64,000 nt of DNA from Microbacterium paludicola (GTDB lineage Bacteria; Actinomycetota; Actinomycetes; Actinomycetales; Microbacteriaceae), in NCBI RefSeq assembly GCF_015235415.1, contig NZ_JADGLL010000003.1:62001-126000 (forward strand). Direction: 5' to 3'. The notes beneath the pieces were generated by a model. That model ran no database searches. It saw only the letters and a program-made list of their open reading frames with translations, and was not told where the DNA came from. The translations under genes and the position numbers were made by a program. Positions 25,289-32,549 of the stretch are shown in pieces. Positions within the stretch are counted from its first letter, which is position 1, and every line of letters starts with the position of its first letter.

Positions 25289-25599
25289 GCGCCGCTCCTC
25301 TCGAGCGGGGGTTCCATGGCGAGGATCTCCACCTCGGCCGCGGGATAGGTGTCGACGGGGTAGCGTGCCGCCGCAGCGGCGATCTCCTCCTCCGAGTGCA
25401 TGGCCGACGTGCACGCGAACCCGTATCGGGCGCGCACACGCTCGCTGGCGGCGTCGAGCGCCTCCTTCGTGCGCGTGACGAACTCCTGCAGCGGGTAGCG
25501 CAGGCCCGTCACGAGGTAGTCGTGCATGACCAGGCTGGGGGAGTAGTGCGCGCTCTCGGCGCCGTCGGGCCAGCGCACGGTGAAGGTCATCTCAGGCAT
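25285..25599 (-). CDS. MSMEG_0570 family protein (Nit1C small conserved protein)
   Basis: A 104-residue protein matching the small conserved protein found only in Nit1C-type clusters (MPEMTFTVRWPDGAESAHYSPSLVMHDYL ... TRTKEALDAASERVRARYGFACTSAMHSEEEI). It contains one cysteine, C63, in YGFACTSA. Its biochemical function is unknown. The start lies within the last codons of the nitrilase gene (8-bp overlap), and the stop overlaps the flavoprotein start, so these three genes are tightly coupled. Confidence 0.85.
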   Translation of the reverse strand: MPEMTFTVRWPDGAESAHYSPSLVMHDYLVTGLRYPLQEFVTRTKEALDAASERVRARYGFACTSAMHSEEEIAAAAARYPVDTYPAAEVEILAMEPPLERSGA

Positions 25600-26494
25600 G
25601 CGCGAGCTCCCGCCATCCGTCGACGTGCGGCGCCGAGACCTCGGCGACGGGGCCGTAGACGTCGGGTCGGCGGTCGCGCAGGTGGAACATTCCCGCGCGC
25701 ATCGTGCGGAAGGTCGCGTCGACGTCGATCTCGGCGATCGCGAGCCCCGTGCCGAGCAGGGTCGTGGCGAGGATGTTCCCGCCCGGGTCGACGACCTTCG
25801 CATTGCCCACGTAGCGCAGCGACCCGAATGTGCCTGACTGGTTCGACGCCACCCAGAACACCTGGTTGTCGAGTGCCCGGGCGATGTCGAACTGATTGAA
25901 CCGGTAGGTCCAGCGGTCGTCCTGCAGATTCTCGGCCGTGGCGGTCCGCGCGGCCGGCCATGCCGACATGCTGACGACGATCTCGGCGCCGTCGAGCGCC
26001 AGCATGCGCGCGGCCTCGGGGAACGCCTTGTCGTAGCAGATCTGCATGCCGACACGACCCACCGGGGTGTCGAATGCACGGTAACTGTCGCCCGCCGAGT
26101 ACGACATGTTCTCGCCGAGCGGCTGGTGCACCTTGCGGTACGACCCGTAGATCGTGCTGCCGTCGAGGCACACTGCCGCGTTGTAGCGCGTCTCGCCGTC
26201 TTCGGCGAGCTCGCAGAAGCCGATCGTCAGCACGATGTCGCCAGCGAGCTCCTGGACGCGGCGGATCTCGGGACCGTCCAGGCGGAGCGCGGGCGGGAGC
26301 GATCGGCGAGTGCTCTGCACGGTGTCGCCGTGGTTTCCCAGCGACGAGAGGTAGCCGCCGATCGCCGCCTCTGGGAAGGCGACGAACGACACGCCCTCGG
26401 CGCGGGCCTCGTCGAGCAGCTGCGCGATGAGCGCGTAGTTCTGCTCGAGGTCGCGCGTGAAGTTCGCGGACACGGACGCGATTTTGATGGTCAT
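25592..26494 (-). CDS. Nit1-type nitrilase (Nit1C cluster)
   Basis: A 300-residue nitrilase with an intact triad: E42 in VAFPEAAIGGYL, K121 in YRKVHQPLGE and the nucleophile C153 in VGMQICYDKAFPEAARML, plus the auxiliary E128. Nitrilases convert R-CN to the carboxylic acid and ammonia through a covalent thioimidate. Subfamily placement as the Nit1C enzyme rests on the flanking MSMEG_0572 and MSMEG_0570 genes. ATG 26494 lies 9 bp after the stop of the MSMEG_0572 gene. Confidence 0.92.
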   Translation of the reverse strand: MTIKIASVSANFTRDLEQNYALIAQLLDEARAEGVSFVAFPEAAIGGYLSSLGNHGDTVQSTRRSLPPALRLDGPEIRRVQELAGDIVLTIGFCELAEDGETRYNAAVCLDGSTIYGSYRKVHQPLGENMSYSAGDSYRAFDTPVGRVGMQICYDKAFPEAARMLALDGAEIVVSMSAWPAARTATAENLQDDRWTYRFNQFDIARALDNQVFWVASNQSGTFGSLRYVGNAKVVDPGGNILATTLLGTGLAIAEIDVDATFRTMRAGMFHLRDRRPDVYGPVAEVSAPHVDGWRELAHA

Positions 26495-26503
26495 CGGAGT
26501 GCC

Positions 26504-27031
26504 TCAGAGGTTGTAGGTCGAGTTGATGATCGCGCCCTTGCGGGCGTAGTAGATGAGCGCGTCCTGCACGTCGAGCGGGTGCGCGGGGATGACGCCCTCG
26601 ATGAGGTCCTCCTCGCGGATGCCGTGGAGGGCGAGGCCGAAGCGGCAGCAGTAGACCGTGCCGCCCTCCTTGATGAACGTCTCCAGTGAGGCGTTCATGT
26701 TCAGCTCTCCCGGGAAGCCGGAATCGCCCGTCGTGGGGAACCCGCGGTTCGCGGTCGCGGCGAGGGTGCCGGGGCCGTACAGGTAGATCGCGGACTCGAA
26801 TCCCTTGCGCAGCGCGCGCGTCGCCTGGAGGATCGCGACGAAGCTCACAGACGACTCGTGCGGGATGCCGTGGATGAGGGTGAAGTAGGTCTCGCCGTCC
26901 TCGGCCTGGAAGTCAGGGAAGAGCTTCGTCGACCCGTACAGGTTGCTGCCCTTGGGAAGCGAGGGGTGGGGCACCTCGCCGAGCGACTTGGCGATGTTCT
27001 CGGCGATCTGGGCGTCGATGTCGGTGGTCAT
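26504..27031 (-). CDS. MSMEG_0572/Sll0783 family nitrogen starvation response protein
   Basis: A 175-residue protein of the family that includes Synechocystis Sll0783, which is induced on nitrogen starvation and needed for normal polyhydroxybutyrate accumulation. Typical segments are GETYFTLIHGIPHESSVSFVAILQATRALRKGFESAIYLYGPGTL, GELNMNASLETFIKEGGTVYCCRFGLALHG and the end RKGAIINSTYNL. The fold looks DsrE-like, with a two-cysteine pair (YCCRFG). Biochemical function is unknown. ATG 27031 has AAAGGCAG upstream. It is followed by the nitrilase gene, as in other Nit1C clusters. Confidence 0.88.
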   Translation of the reverse strand: MTTDIDAQIAENIAKSLGEVPHPSLPKGSNLYGSTKLFPDFQAEDGETYFTLIHGIPHESSVSFVAILQATRALRKGFESAIYLYGPGTLAATANRGFPTTGDSGFPGELNMNASLETFIKEGGTVYCCRFGLALHGIREEDLIEGVIPAHPLDVQDALIYYARKGAIINSTYNL

Positions 27032-27060
27032 GGCACTGCCTTTCGTGACGGTGGGGTGGA

Positions 27061-28464
27061 TCAACAGGGGAAGAGCCCCGTGGCGGTGAGGCCGACGGCG
27101 TCGGTCTCTACGCCGTCGGGCCAGAGGAGGCGCACGCCGCGCTCGGAGGTCGCGGTGCCGATGCGCGCGGTCTGCGCGATCGGAGTTGACATCCGGCCGC
27201 GACCGGGGCGGTCGGCGGTGATCATCCCGAACCCGGGGAAGCACGTGAGCCAGTCGCCGAACGCCACAGAGTCGGGAGCGGGGATGGTCGCGGGCTCGAT
27301 CACGGCGCCGACCGACGACGCCTCGGCGAGCATGGCCGTCGTCCCGACGATCCCCGCCATGCTTACGTCCTTCGCGGCGGCCGGCCGCGCGTCTCGGACG
27401 AGGGTGCCGAGGGCGCGGAGGTCCTCGCCCGTGCGCGTGGACGTGCTGTCCCACTGACGGCCTTCGAAGCCGGGCCGCCAGCGTCCGTGCAGGTCGATGG
27501 TGAGCGAGATGTCGTCCCCGCGACGCGCGCCGCCTCCGGGGACGGGGCGGGTCGTCCGACCGAGTGCCGTGACGGAGAGCGCGGCCGGCACGCCGAGCTG
27601 CGTGTGCCCGCCGAGCAGTGGCACGCCCCACGCGTGAGCCGCGCTGCGCAGCCCGCCCATCACGCGGCGGGCGATCTCGGACGAGGGGGCGCCGAGCGCA
27701 TCGAGAAGCCCGACGGGTGCGGCGCCCATGGCCGCGAGGTCGTTGACGTTGACGAGCACGGCGCACCATCCGGCCCATTCGGGGTCGCGCTCGATGAGCT
27801 CGGGGAGGATGGCGTCGCACGCGGCGACCACGTCGGTGCCGGGAACGGGGGCTCCGTCGTCGCCGACGAAGCCGGCGCCGCCCAGCGAGAAGGGCGCGTC
27901 GCCCCGCAGGGCGCCGAGGAGCGGCCCGAGCTCCGACTTCGTGGATTCGACGAGGTCGCGGATACGGGTGATGGGCCACCGCATGCGCACGTGCCGCATC
28001 CCCCCGATGTCGACCGTTCCCCACGGCGTCCAGCCGAGGCGGCGGAACAGCGCCTGGTTGCGCTCCTGGACGGTCGCCTCGAAGCGGAGGACGCCATGCT
28101 GCAGCGCGGTCGCGCACGCTTCCCGTACGAGGGCCGGACCGATCCCTCCGGCGTGGCGCGCATCTGCGCGCACGGCGAGTCGGCTGCCCGTCCACCACCC
28201 GATGTCGCGACGGGCCGTCGCGGGGGCGAGGCGCACTCCGCCGAGCACGGTGCCCTCGCCATCGCGCGCCACGAGCACGATGGTGCGCGGGTCGTCGTCG
28301 ATGTCGTCGCGGTCGTCGTCGCCGAAGACCCCCTGCTCGGTGACGAAGACCTCTCGCCGCAGCGCCCGGTAGGCGTCGACCTCTCTGGCCTCGGCGCGCT
28401 GGATGGTCCAGGCGGGCGTCGACTGCATGACCGCCGGCCCCATGAGCGCGGGGATCTCGAGCAT
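27061..28464 (-). CDS. GNAT acetyltransferase-AIR synthase fusion, MSMEG_0567 family
   Basis: A 467-residue fusion. Residues about 18-165 form a GNAT domain (RREVFVTEQGVFGDDDRDDIDDD ... GGVRLAP ... RHAGGIGPALVREACATALQHG). Residues about 166-467 resemble AIR synthase/thiamine-monophosphate kinase proteins (PFSLGGAGFVGDDGAPVPGTDVVAACDAILPELI ... VNVNDLAAMGAAPVGLLDALG ... KDVSMAGIVGTTAMLAEASSVGAVI), an ATP-dependent fold. In the Pseudomonas Nit1C cluster the two functions are separate genes (nitE, nitF). Acetyl acceptor and AIRS substrate are unknown. The start is 1 bp after the radical SAM stop. Confidence 0.9.
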   Translation of the reverse strand: MLEIPALMGPAVMQSTPAWTIQRAEAREVDAYRALRREVFVTEQGVFGDDDRDDIDDDPRTIVLVARDGEGTVLGGVRLAPATARRDIGWWTGSRLAVRADARHAGGIGPALVREACATALQHGVLRFEATVQERNQALFRRLGWTPWGTVDIGGMRHVRMRWPITRIRDLVESTKSELGPLLGALRGDAPFSLGGAGFVGDDGAPVPGTDVVAACDAILPELIERDPEWAGWCAVLVNVNDLAAMGAAPVGLLDALGAPSSEIARRVMGGLRSAAHAWGVPLLGGHTQLGVPAALSVTALGRTTRPVPGGGARRGDDISLTIDLHGRWRPGFEGRQWDSTSTRTGEDLRALGTLVRDARPAAAKDVSMAGIVGTTAMLAEASSVGAVIEPATIPAPDSVAFGDWLTCFPGFGMITADRPGRGRMSTPIAQTARIGTATSERGVRLLWPDGVETDAVGLTATGLFPC

Positions 28465-28465
28465 C

Positions 28466-29551
28466 TCAGGCACCCGCCGTCTGGAGCGCGCTGCATGCTC
28501 CGCACGCCGCGCATCCCGCACGCTGGTCTTCGCCGCGCATGCCCGCGGCCTGCAGCAGTGTCGCGACGCGCGCCGTGACGCTGTTGAGGATGCGGCGGTC
28601 GGGGGCGGGGACGCGGTCGACGTCGGTCGCGAGCGTGCCCTTGAGGGGGCGGAACGGGACGATGAAGGGGTAGACGCCCATCTCGATGAGCTCGGCTGCG
28701 CCGGCGACGAGCTCGTCGGGATCCTCGCCGAGGCCGACGAGGAGGTAGGTCGAGACCTGGTTCCACCCGAAGACGCGGACGGCCTCGCGCCACGACGCCC
28801 GGTACTCGTCCATGCTCACGCGCGATTTGCCGGGCATCCAGCGGGCGCGCACCGCGTCGTCCATCGACTCGACGTGGATGCCGATCGAACGCGCACCCGC
28901 CTCGTACAGGTCGGTGATGGCCTGGAGATCGGCAGGCGGCTCGCACTGCACCTGGATCTCGAGCGACGGAACCGCCTTCTTCACCGCACGGACGCACCGG
29001 GCGAGGTGTTTCGCGCCGCGGTCCCATCCGTTCGACGTGCCGGTCGTCATGACCATGTTCGTGACGCCGTCCAGGCGCACCGCCGCCTCCGCGACCTCGG
29101 CCAGCATCGCGGGAGTCTTCACGGCGATCGTCGTCCCGGCGTCGAGCGACGCCTCGATCGCGCAGAACCGGCACCGCTCGCTCTCGTCGTAGCGGACGCA
29201 CGTCTGGACGACGGTCGTCGCGAGCACGTTCTTGCCGTGCAGCTTCGCGATCTTGTCGTACGCCACGCCCTCGGATGTCTGCAGGTCATAGAAGCGGGGC
29301 CGCGTCACGGGTGAGACATCGAAGCCGAGGTCGGCGCCGTCGAGCGTCAGCCGCCCTCGAGCGTTCACGACATAGGGGCTGGCGAGGTTGAGAGGGATGG
29401 CGGCCCCGGCTCCGTCTATGACGAAGTGGCCGTCGTCGCTCGGTCCGGCTCCGCCCGTGCGGCGGACGGGTGCGTCGCTGCGCACGCCGAGGAGCGCGAT
29501 GCTGACGCGAGTGGAGACGCGGTCGGTGGTGCTCGTCGGTGCCGGGGTCAT
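28466..29551 (-). CDS. Radical SAM protein, MSMEG_0568 family (NitD-like)
   Basis: A 361-residue radical SAM enzyme and the first gene of the Nit1C-type cluster. The [4Fe-4S] cluster ligands are C118, C127 and C130 (CVRYDESERCRFC, a Cx8CxxC spacing rather than the canonical Cx3CxxC). This wide spacing fits the biotin-synthase-like Nit1C radical SAM group. LEIQVQCEPPADLQAITDLYEAGARSIGIHVES and VSTYLLVGLGED are core barrel strands. The last 15 residues carry a CxxCxxC motif (C347, C350, C353), possibly a second iron-sulfur site. The substrate is unknown. ATG 29551 starts below four phased GTTTC half-sites. Confidence 0.9.
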   Translation of the reverse strand: MTPAPTSTTDRVSTRVSIALLGVRSDAPVRRTGGAGPSDDGHFVIDGAGAAIPLNLASPYVVNARGRLTLDGADLGFDVSPVTRPRFYDLQTSEGVAYDKIAKLHGKNVLATTVVQTCVRYDESERCRFCAIEASLDAGTTIAVKTPAMLAEVAEAAVRLDGVTNMVMTTGTSNGWDRGAKHLARCVRAVKKAVPSLEIQVQCEPPADLQAITDLYEAGARSIGIHVESMDDAVRARWMPGKSRVSMDEYRASWREAVRVFGWNQVSTYLLVGLGEDPDELVAGAAELIEMGVYPFIVPFRPLKGTLATDVDRVPAPDRRILNSVTARVATLLQAAGMRGEDQRAGCAACGACSALQTAGA

Positions 29552-29573
29552 GCATCCAGTAGACGCATGGAGC

Positions 29574-29632
29574 GTTTCGGTGTGGTTTCGTTCGGAATGC
29601 GGTGTCGTTTCCGCGTCGAACGATCTCGTTTC
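29574..29632 (-). promoter_or_regulatory. Four phased GTTTC/GAAAC half-sites upstream of the Nit1C cluster
   Basis: GTTTC occurs on the plus strand at 29574, 29585, 29607 and 29628, with spacings of 11, 22 and 21 bp, so all lie on one helix face. Read towards the cluster they are GAAAC, and the proximal pair is GAAAC-N6-GAAAC, the half-site spacing described for the actinobacterial nitrogen regulator GlnR. They lie 23-81 bp upstream of the radical SAM start codon. Confidence 0.5.
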
Positions 29633-29885
29633 CAGTGAAGTCGCGGTGACGAGAGGGGAGGCGGCCATGCCGAAAACATAAAGGCCACGAATACTTCACG
29701 CGCTAACAGAAAATGACAATCGTGTTTCAGCCCGCGCACACTCATCTCCCGCGGATGCGGGCAAGACGAGCGTCAGCGAGGGACACAGAGGCCTCCTGGC
29801 AAGTGAAGAACTCAGACAGCTCCACTAAGCCAGGAGGCCTCCTCGCATGACAGCAGGCGTGTCACCACGTCATGGCGGGGTCCAC
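29633..29885. other. Remainder of the 334-bp noncoding gap between the Nit1C cluster and fadD
   Basis: No credible gene was seen. The part around 29680-29730 is notably AT-richer than its surroundings. The distal part holds a 13-bp inverted repeat (29788-29800 with 29829-29841) and a shorter one (CATGAC 29846-29851 with GTCATG 29869-29874). It serves as the end region of fadD and the upstream region of the cluster, and could be a remnant of mobile DNA. Confidence 0.5.
29788..29841. repeat. 13-bp inverted repeat, large hairpin
   Basis: GAGGCCTCCTGGC at 29788-29800 is the perfect inverse of GCCAGGAGGCCTC at 29829-29841. An extra GTG/CAC triplet pairs inside after a small bulge. The 28-nt spacing and the lack of a T run are unlike a simple intrinsic terminator. 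Confidence 0.6.
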
Positions 29886-31709
29886 CTAGCCGGCGACGGA
29901 GAGGTTGGTCGTGGCGTCCTTGGCGGCGTAGAGGTCCTCGATCTCGTGTGCGAAGTCCTTCATGATGACGTTGCGCTTGATCGACATCTTCGGCGTGAGG
30001 TGACCGGTCGCCTCGGTCCACTCGGTGCCGAGGATGACGAACTTCCGGATGGACTCGGCGCGCGAGACGCGGGTGTTCGCCTCGTCGATCGCGCGCTGCA
30101 CCTCCGCGCGCACCGTCGGGTTCTTCGCCGCCTGCTCGAGCGTGAGGTCCGAGCTCTCGCCGTGCGTGGCGAGCCAGGCCGGGAGCATCTCGGGGTCGAG
30201 CGTGATGAGCGCCGAGATGAAGGGCTTCTGGTCGCCCACGACGACGACCTGGCCGACGATCGGGTTCGCGCGGATCGGGTCCTCGAGCGCGGCGGGGGCG
30301 ACGTTCTTGCCGCCCGCCGTGACGATGATCTCCTTCTTGCGGCCCGTGATCGACAGGTAGCCGTCCTCGTCGAACGTTCCCAGATCGCCGGTGCGGAACC
30401 ACTCGCCGTCGAAGGCCTCGGCCGTGGCCTCGGGGTTCTGCCAGTACTCCTTGAAGACGTTGACGCCCTTGACCTGGATCTCGCCGTCGTCGGCGATGCG
30501 CACCGCGACGCCCGGGAGCGTCGGTCCGACGGTGCCGACCTTGCTCTTGTCCGGCAGGTTGACGGTCGCGGGCGCGGTCGTCTCGGTGAGGCCGTAGCCC
30601 TCGAGGATGTGGATGCCGAGGCTGTGGAAGAAGTGGCCGAGACGCCCGCCGAGCGGCGCGGATCCCGACACGGCGTAGGCGACGTTGCCGCCCATGAGCG
30701 CGCGCAGCTTCGAGTACACGAGCTTGTCGAACAGCGCGAACTTCACCTTCAGGCCGAGGCCGACCTTCTCGCCCTCCTGCACGCGGCGGGAGTGCTCCAC
30801 GGCCGTGGCCGCGGCGGCGCGGAAGATCTTGCCCTTGCCCGCCGCCTCGGTCTTCGCCTCGGCCGAGTTGTAGACCTTCTCGAACACGCGGGGGACCGCG
30901 AGTAGCAGCGTCGGCTTGAACGAGCCGAGCGTGGCGACGAGGTTCTTCGTGTTCGGCTCGTGGCCCGTGCGCACGCCCGCGTGGATGTAGATGACCGACA
31001 TGAACCGGGCGAACACGTGCGCCGTGGTGATGAACAGCACGGTGGAGGCGTCGCGCAGGGGACCCTCGAGCGCCTTCGCGGCGTTGCGCGAGGTCTCGAC
31101 GAAGTTGCTGTGCGTGAGCACGCAGCCCTTCGGACGGCCCGTGGAGCCCGAGGTGTAGATGAGCGTCGCGATGTCGGAGCCCTTGGCGATGCTGCGCCGG
31201 CGCTCGATCTCGGCGTCCTCCACCGAGGCGCCCTGCGTCGTCAGCGACGCGATCGCGCCCTCATCCATCCGCCACACCTGACGGATGAGCGGCAGCTCGT
31301 CGGCGACCGTCTTGAACGACTCCGCGTGCGCGGCGGTCTCGACGATGAGGCCGACCGCGCCCGAATCGGACAGGATCCATTGGATCTGCGACGGCGAGCT
31401 CGTCTCGTAGACCGGCACCATGATCGCGCCCGCATAGAACAGGGCGAAGTCGATGAGGGTCCACTCGTAGGTGGTCTTGGCGAGGAAGCCGATCTTCTCG
31501 CCGGGCTGCACGCCGGCGGCGACGAGTCCCTTCGCGAGGGCGATGACCTGCCGCTCGAATTCGGAGGCGGTGATGTCACGCCAGCCATCGCCGTCCGGGA
31601 CCGAGAAGATCGCCCTGTCGGGGGTGGTGCGTGCCCGCTCGACCAGGAGATCGGCGATGTTCGCCTCAGGGTCGGCGGGGACGATCGCGGGTGTCGAGAA
31701 TTCGATCAC
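29886..31709 (-). CDS. fadD: Long-chain fatty-acid-CoA ligase (FadD15-like)
   Basis: A 607-residue AMP-forming acyl-CoA synthetase. The ATP loop is TLIYTSGSTGRPKGCVLTHSN, followed by GYGLTETTA, GEIQVKGVNVFKEYWQNPEAT, the hinge GEWFRTGDLGTFDEDGYLSITGRKKEIIVTAGGKNVAP, and the C-terminal lysine region TPKMSIKRNVI. This is the long-chain class with the long AAHxFAR-type segment (FITTAHVFARF). Its place beside plsC and aroG parallels the Rv2187 fadD15 - Rv2182c - Rv2178c order of M. tuberculosis. Activated fatty acids would feed phospholipid synthesis by the divergent plsC. ATG 31709 has GGAGCTGCC as ribosome-binding site. Confidence 0.93.
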   Translation of the reverse strand: MIEFSTPAIVPADPEANIADLLVERARTTPDRAIFSVPDGDGWRDITASEFERQVIALAKGLVAAGVQPGEKIGFLAKTTYEWTLIDFALFYAGAIMVPVYETSSPSQIQWILSDSGAVGLIVETAAHAESFKTVADELPLIRQVWRMDEGAIASLTTQGASVEDAEIERRRSIAKGSDIATLIYTSGSTGRPKGCVLTHSNFVETSRNAAKALEGPLRDASTVLFITTAHVFARFMSVIYIHAGVRTGHEPNTKNLVATLGSFKPTLLLAVPRVFEKVYNSAEAKTEAAGKGKIFRAAAATAVEHSRRVQEGEKVGLGLKVKFALFDKLVYSKLRALMGGNVAYAVSGSAPLGGRLGHFFHSLGIHILEGYGLTETTAPATVNLPDKSKVGTVGPTLPGVAVRIADDGEIQVKGVNVFKEYWQNPEATAEAFDGEWFRTGDLGTFDEDGYLSITGRKKEIIVTAGGKNVAPAALEDPIRANPIVGQVVVVGDQKPFISALITLDPEMLPAWLATHGESSDLTLEQAAKNPTVRAEVQRAIDEANTRVSRAESIRKFVILGTEWTEATGHLTPKMSIKRNVIMKDFAHEIEDLYAAKDATTNLSVAG

Positions 31710-31767
31710 GGCAGCTCCTTCGGTACCGGACGGGGTAAAGCGGGTTCGGTCGATTCTAGTGTCCCTC

Positions 31768-31773
31768 TAGACT
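31768..31773 (+). promoter_or_regulatory. Putative -10 element of a leaderless transcript (plsC)
   Basis: TAGACT ends 6 nt before GTG 31780 with no Shine-Dalgarno sequence. Confidence 0.55.
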
Positions 31774-31779
31774 TTCCCC

Positions 31780-32505
31780 GTGTTCTACTGGCTGATGAAG
31801 TACATCGTGGTCGGGCCCATCGTGAAGGCGATCTTCCGTCCGTGGATCATCGGCGCCGAGAACATCCCGCCGACGGGCGGCGCGATCCTCGCGAGCAACC
31901 ACCTCTCCGTCGCCGACTCGGTCTTCCTTCCGCTGATGATCGAGCGGCCGATGACGTTCCTGGCGAAGGCGGAGTACTTCACCGGCAAGGGACTCAAGGG
32001 CTGGGCCACGAAGTGGTTCATGAAGGGTACCGGCCAGATCCCGATCGACCGCTCGGGCGGATCCGCCTCCGAAGCGGCGTTGAACACAGCCCTGCAGGTG
32101 CTCGGGCGCGACGACCTGCTCGGGATCTACCCCGAGGGAACGCGCAGCCCCGACGGCATCCTGTACCGAGGCCGCACGGGCATCGCGCGCATGGCGATGG
32201 AGGCGAAGGTCCCCGTCATCCCCGTGGTGATGGTCGACACCGACACGATGATGCCGATCGGGCGGAGCATCCCCCGGGTCATGCGCGTCGGCATGGTGAT
32301 CGGCGAGCCGCTCGACTTCAGCCGGTACGAGGGCATGGAGAACGACCGCTACGTGCTGCGCTCGGTGACCGACGAGATCATGGTCTCCCTCCAGCAGCTT
32401 GGGCAGCAGAAGTACCGCGACGTGTACGCCTCGTCGGTGAAGAAGCAGCGCTCGTCGATGGATGACGCGGTGTCCGAGCCGGTCACCGACGCCGTCGCGG
32501 GCTGA
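31780..32505 (+). CDS. 1-acyl-sn-glycerol-3-phosphate acyltransferase (PlsC-like)
   Basis: A 241-residue acyltransferase that makes phosphatidic acid by acylating lysophosphatidic acid. It carries the catalytic NHxxxxD motif (NHLSVAD, about residues 41-47), the glycerophosphate-binding IYPEGTRSPDG, and VPVIPVVMVDT as block IV. One membrane-associated hydrophobic stretch lies at the N-terminus. It is divergent from fadD and 44 bp before aroG, the order seen around Rv2182c in mycobacteria. The GTG start at 31780 probably yields a leaderless mRNA. Confidence 0.92.
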   Translation: MFYWLMKYIVVGPIVKAIFRPWIIGAENIPPTGGAILASNHLSVADSVFLPLMIERPMTFLAKAEYFTGKGLKGWATKWFMKGTGQIPIDRSGGSASEAALNTALQVLGRDDLLGIYPEGTRSPDGILYRGRTGIARMAMEAKVPVIPVVMVDTDTMMPIGRSIPRVMRVGMVIGEPLDFSRYEGMENDRYVLRSVTDEIMVSLQQLGQQKYRDVYASSVKKQRSSMDDAVSEPVTDAVAG

Positions 32506-32536
32506 CACACGGTCTCTCGCACCTCTCGGGCGGCAC

Positions 32537-32542
32537 TAGCAT
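32537..32542 (+). promoter_or_regulatory. Putative -10 element of a leaderless transcript (aroG)
   Basis: TAGCAT ends 7 nt before ATG 32550 with no Shine-Dalgarno sequence. Confidence 0.5.
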
Positions 32543-32549
32543 CGAGAGC

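Noticed and set aside
29548-29745. 65-codon minus-strand frame upstream of the Nit1C cluster
   Set aside because: No ribosome-binding site, no conserved character, and it overlaps the phased regulatory repeats.
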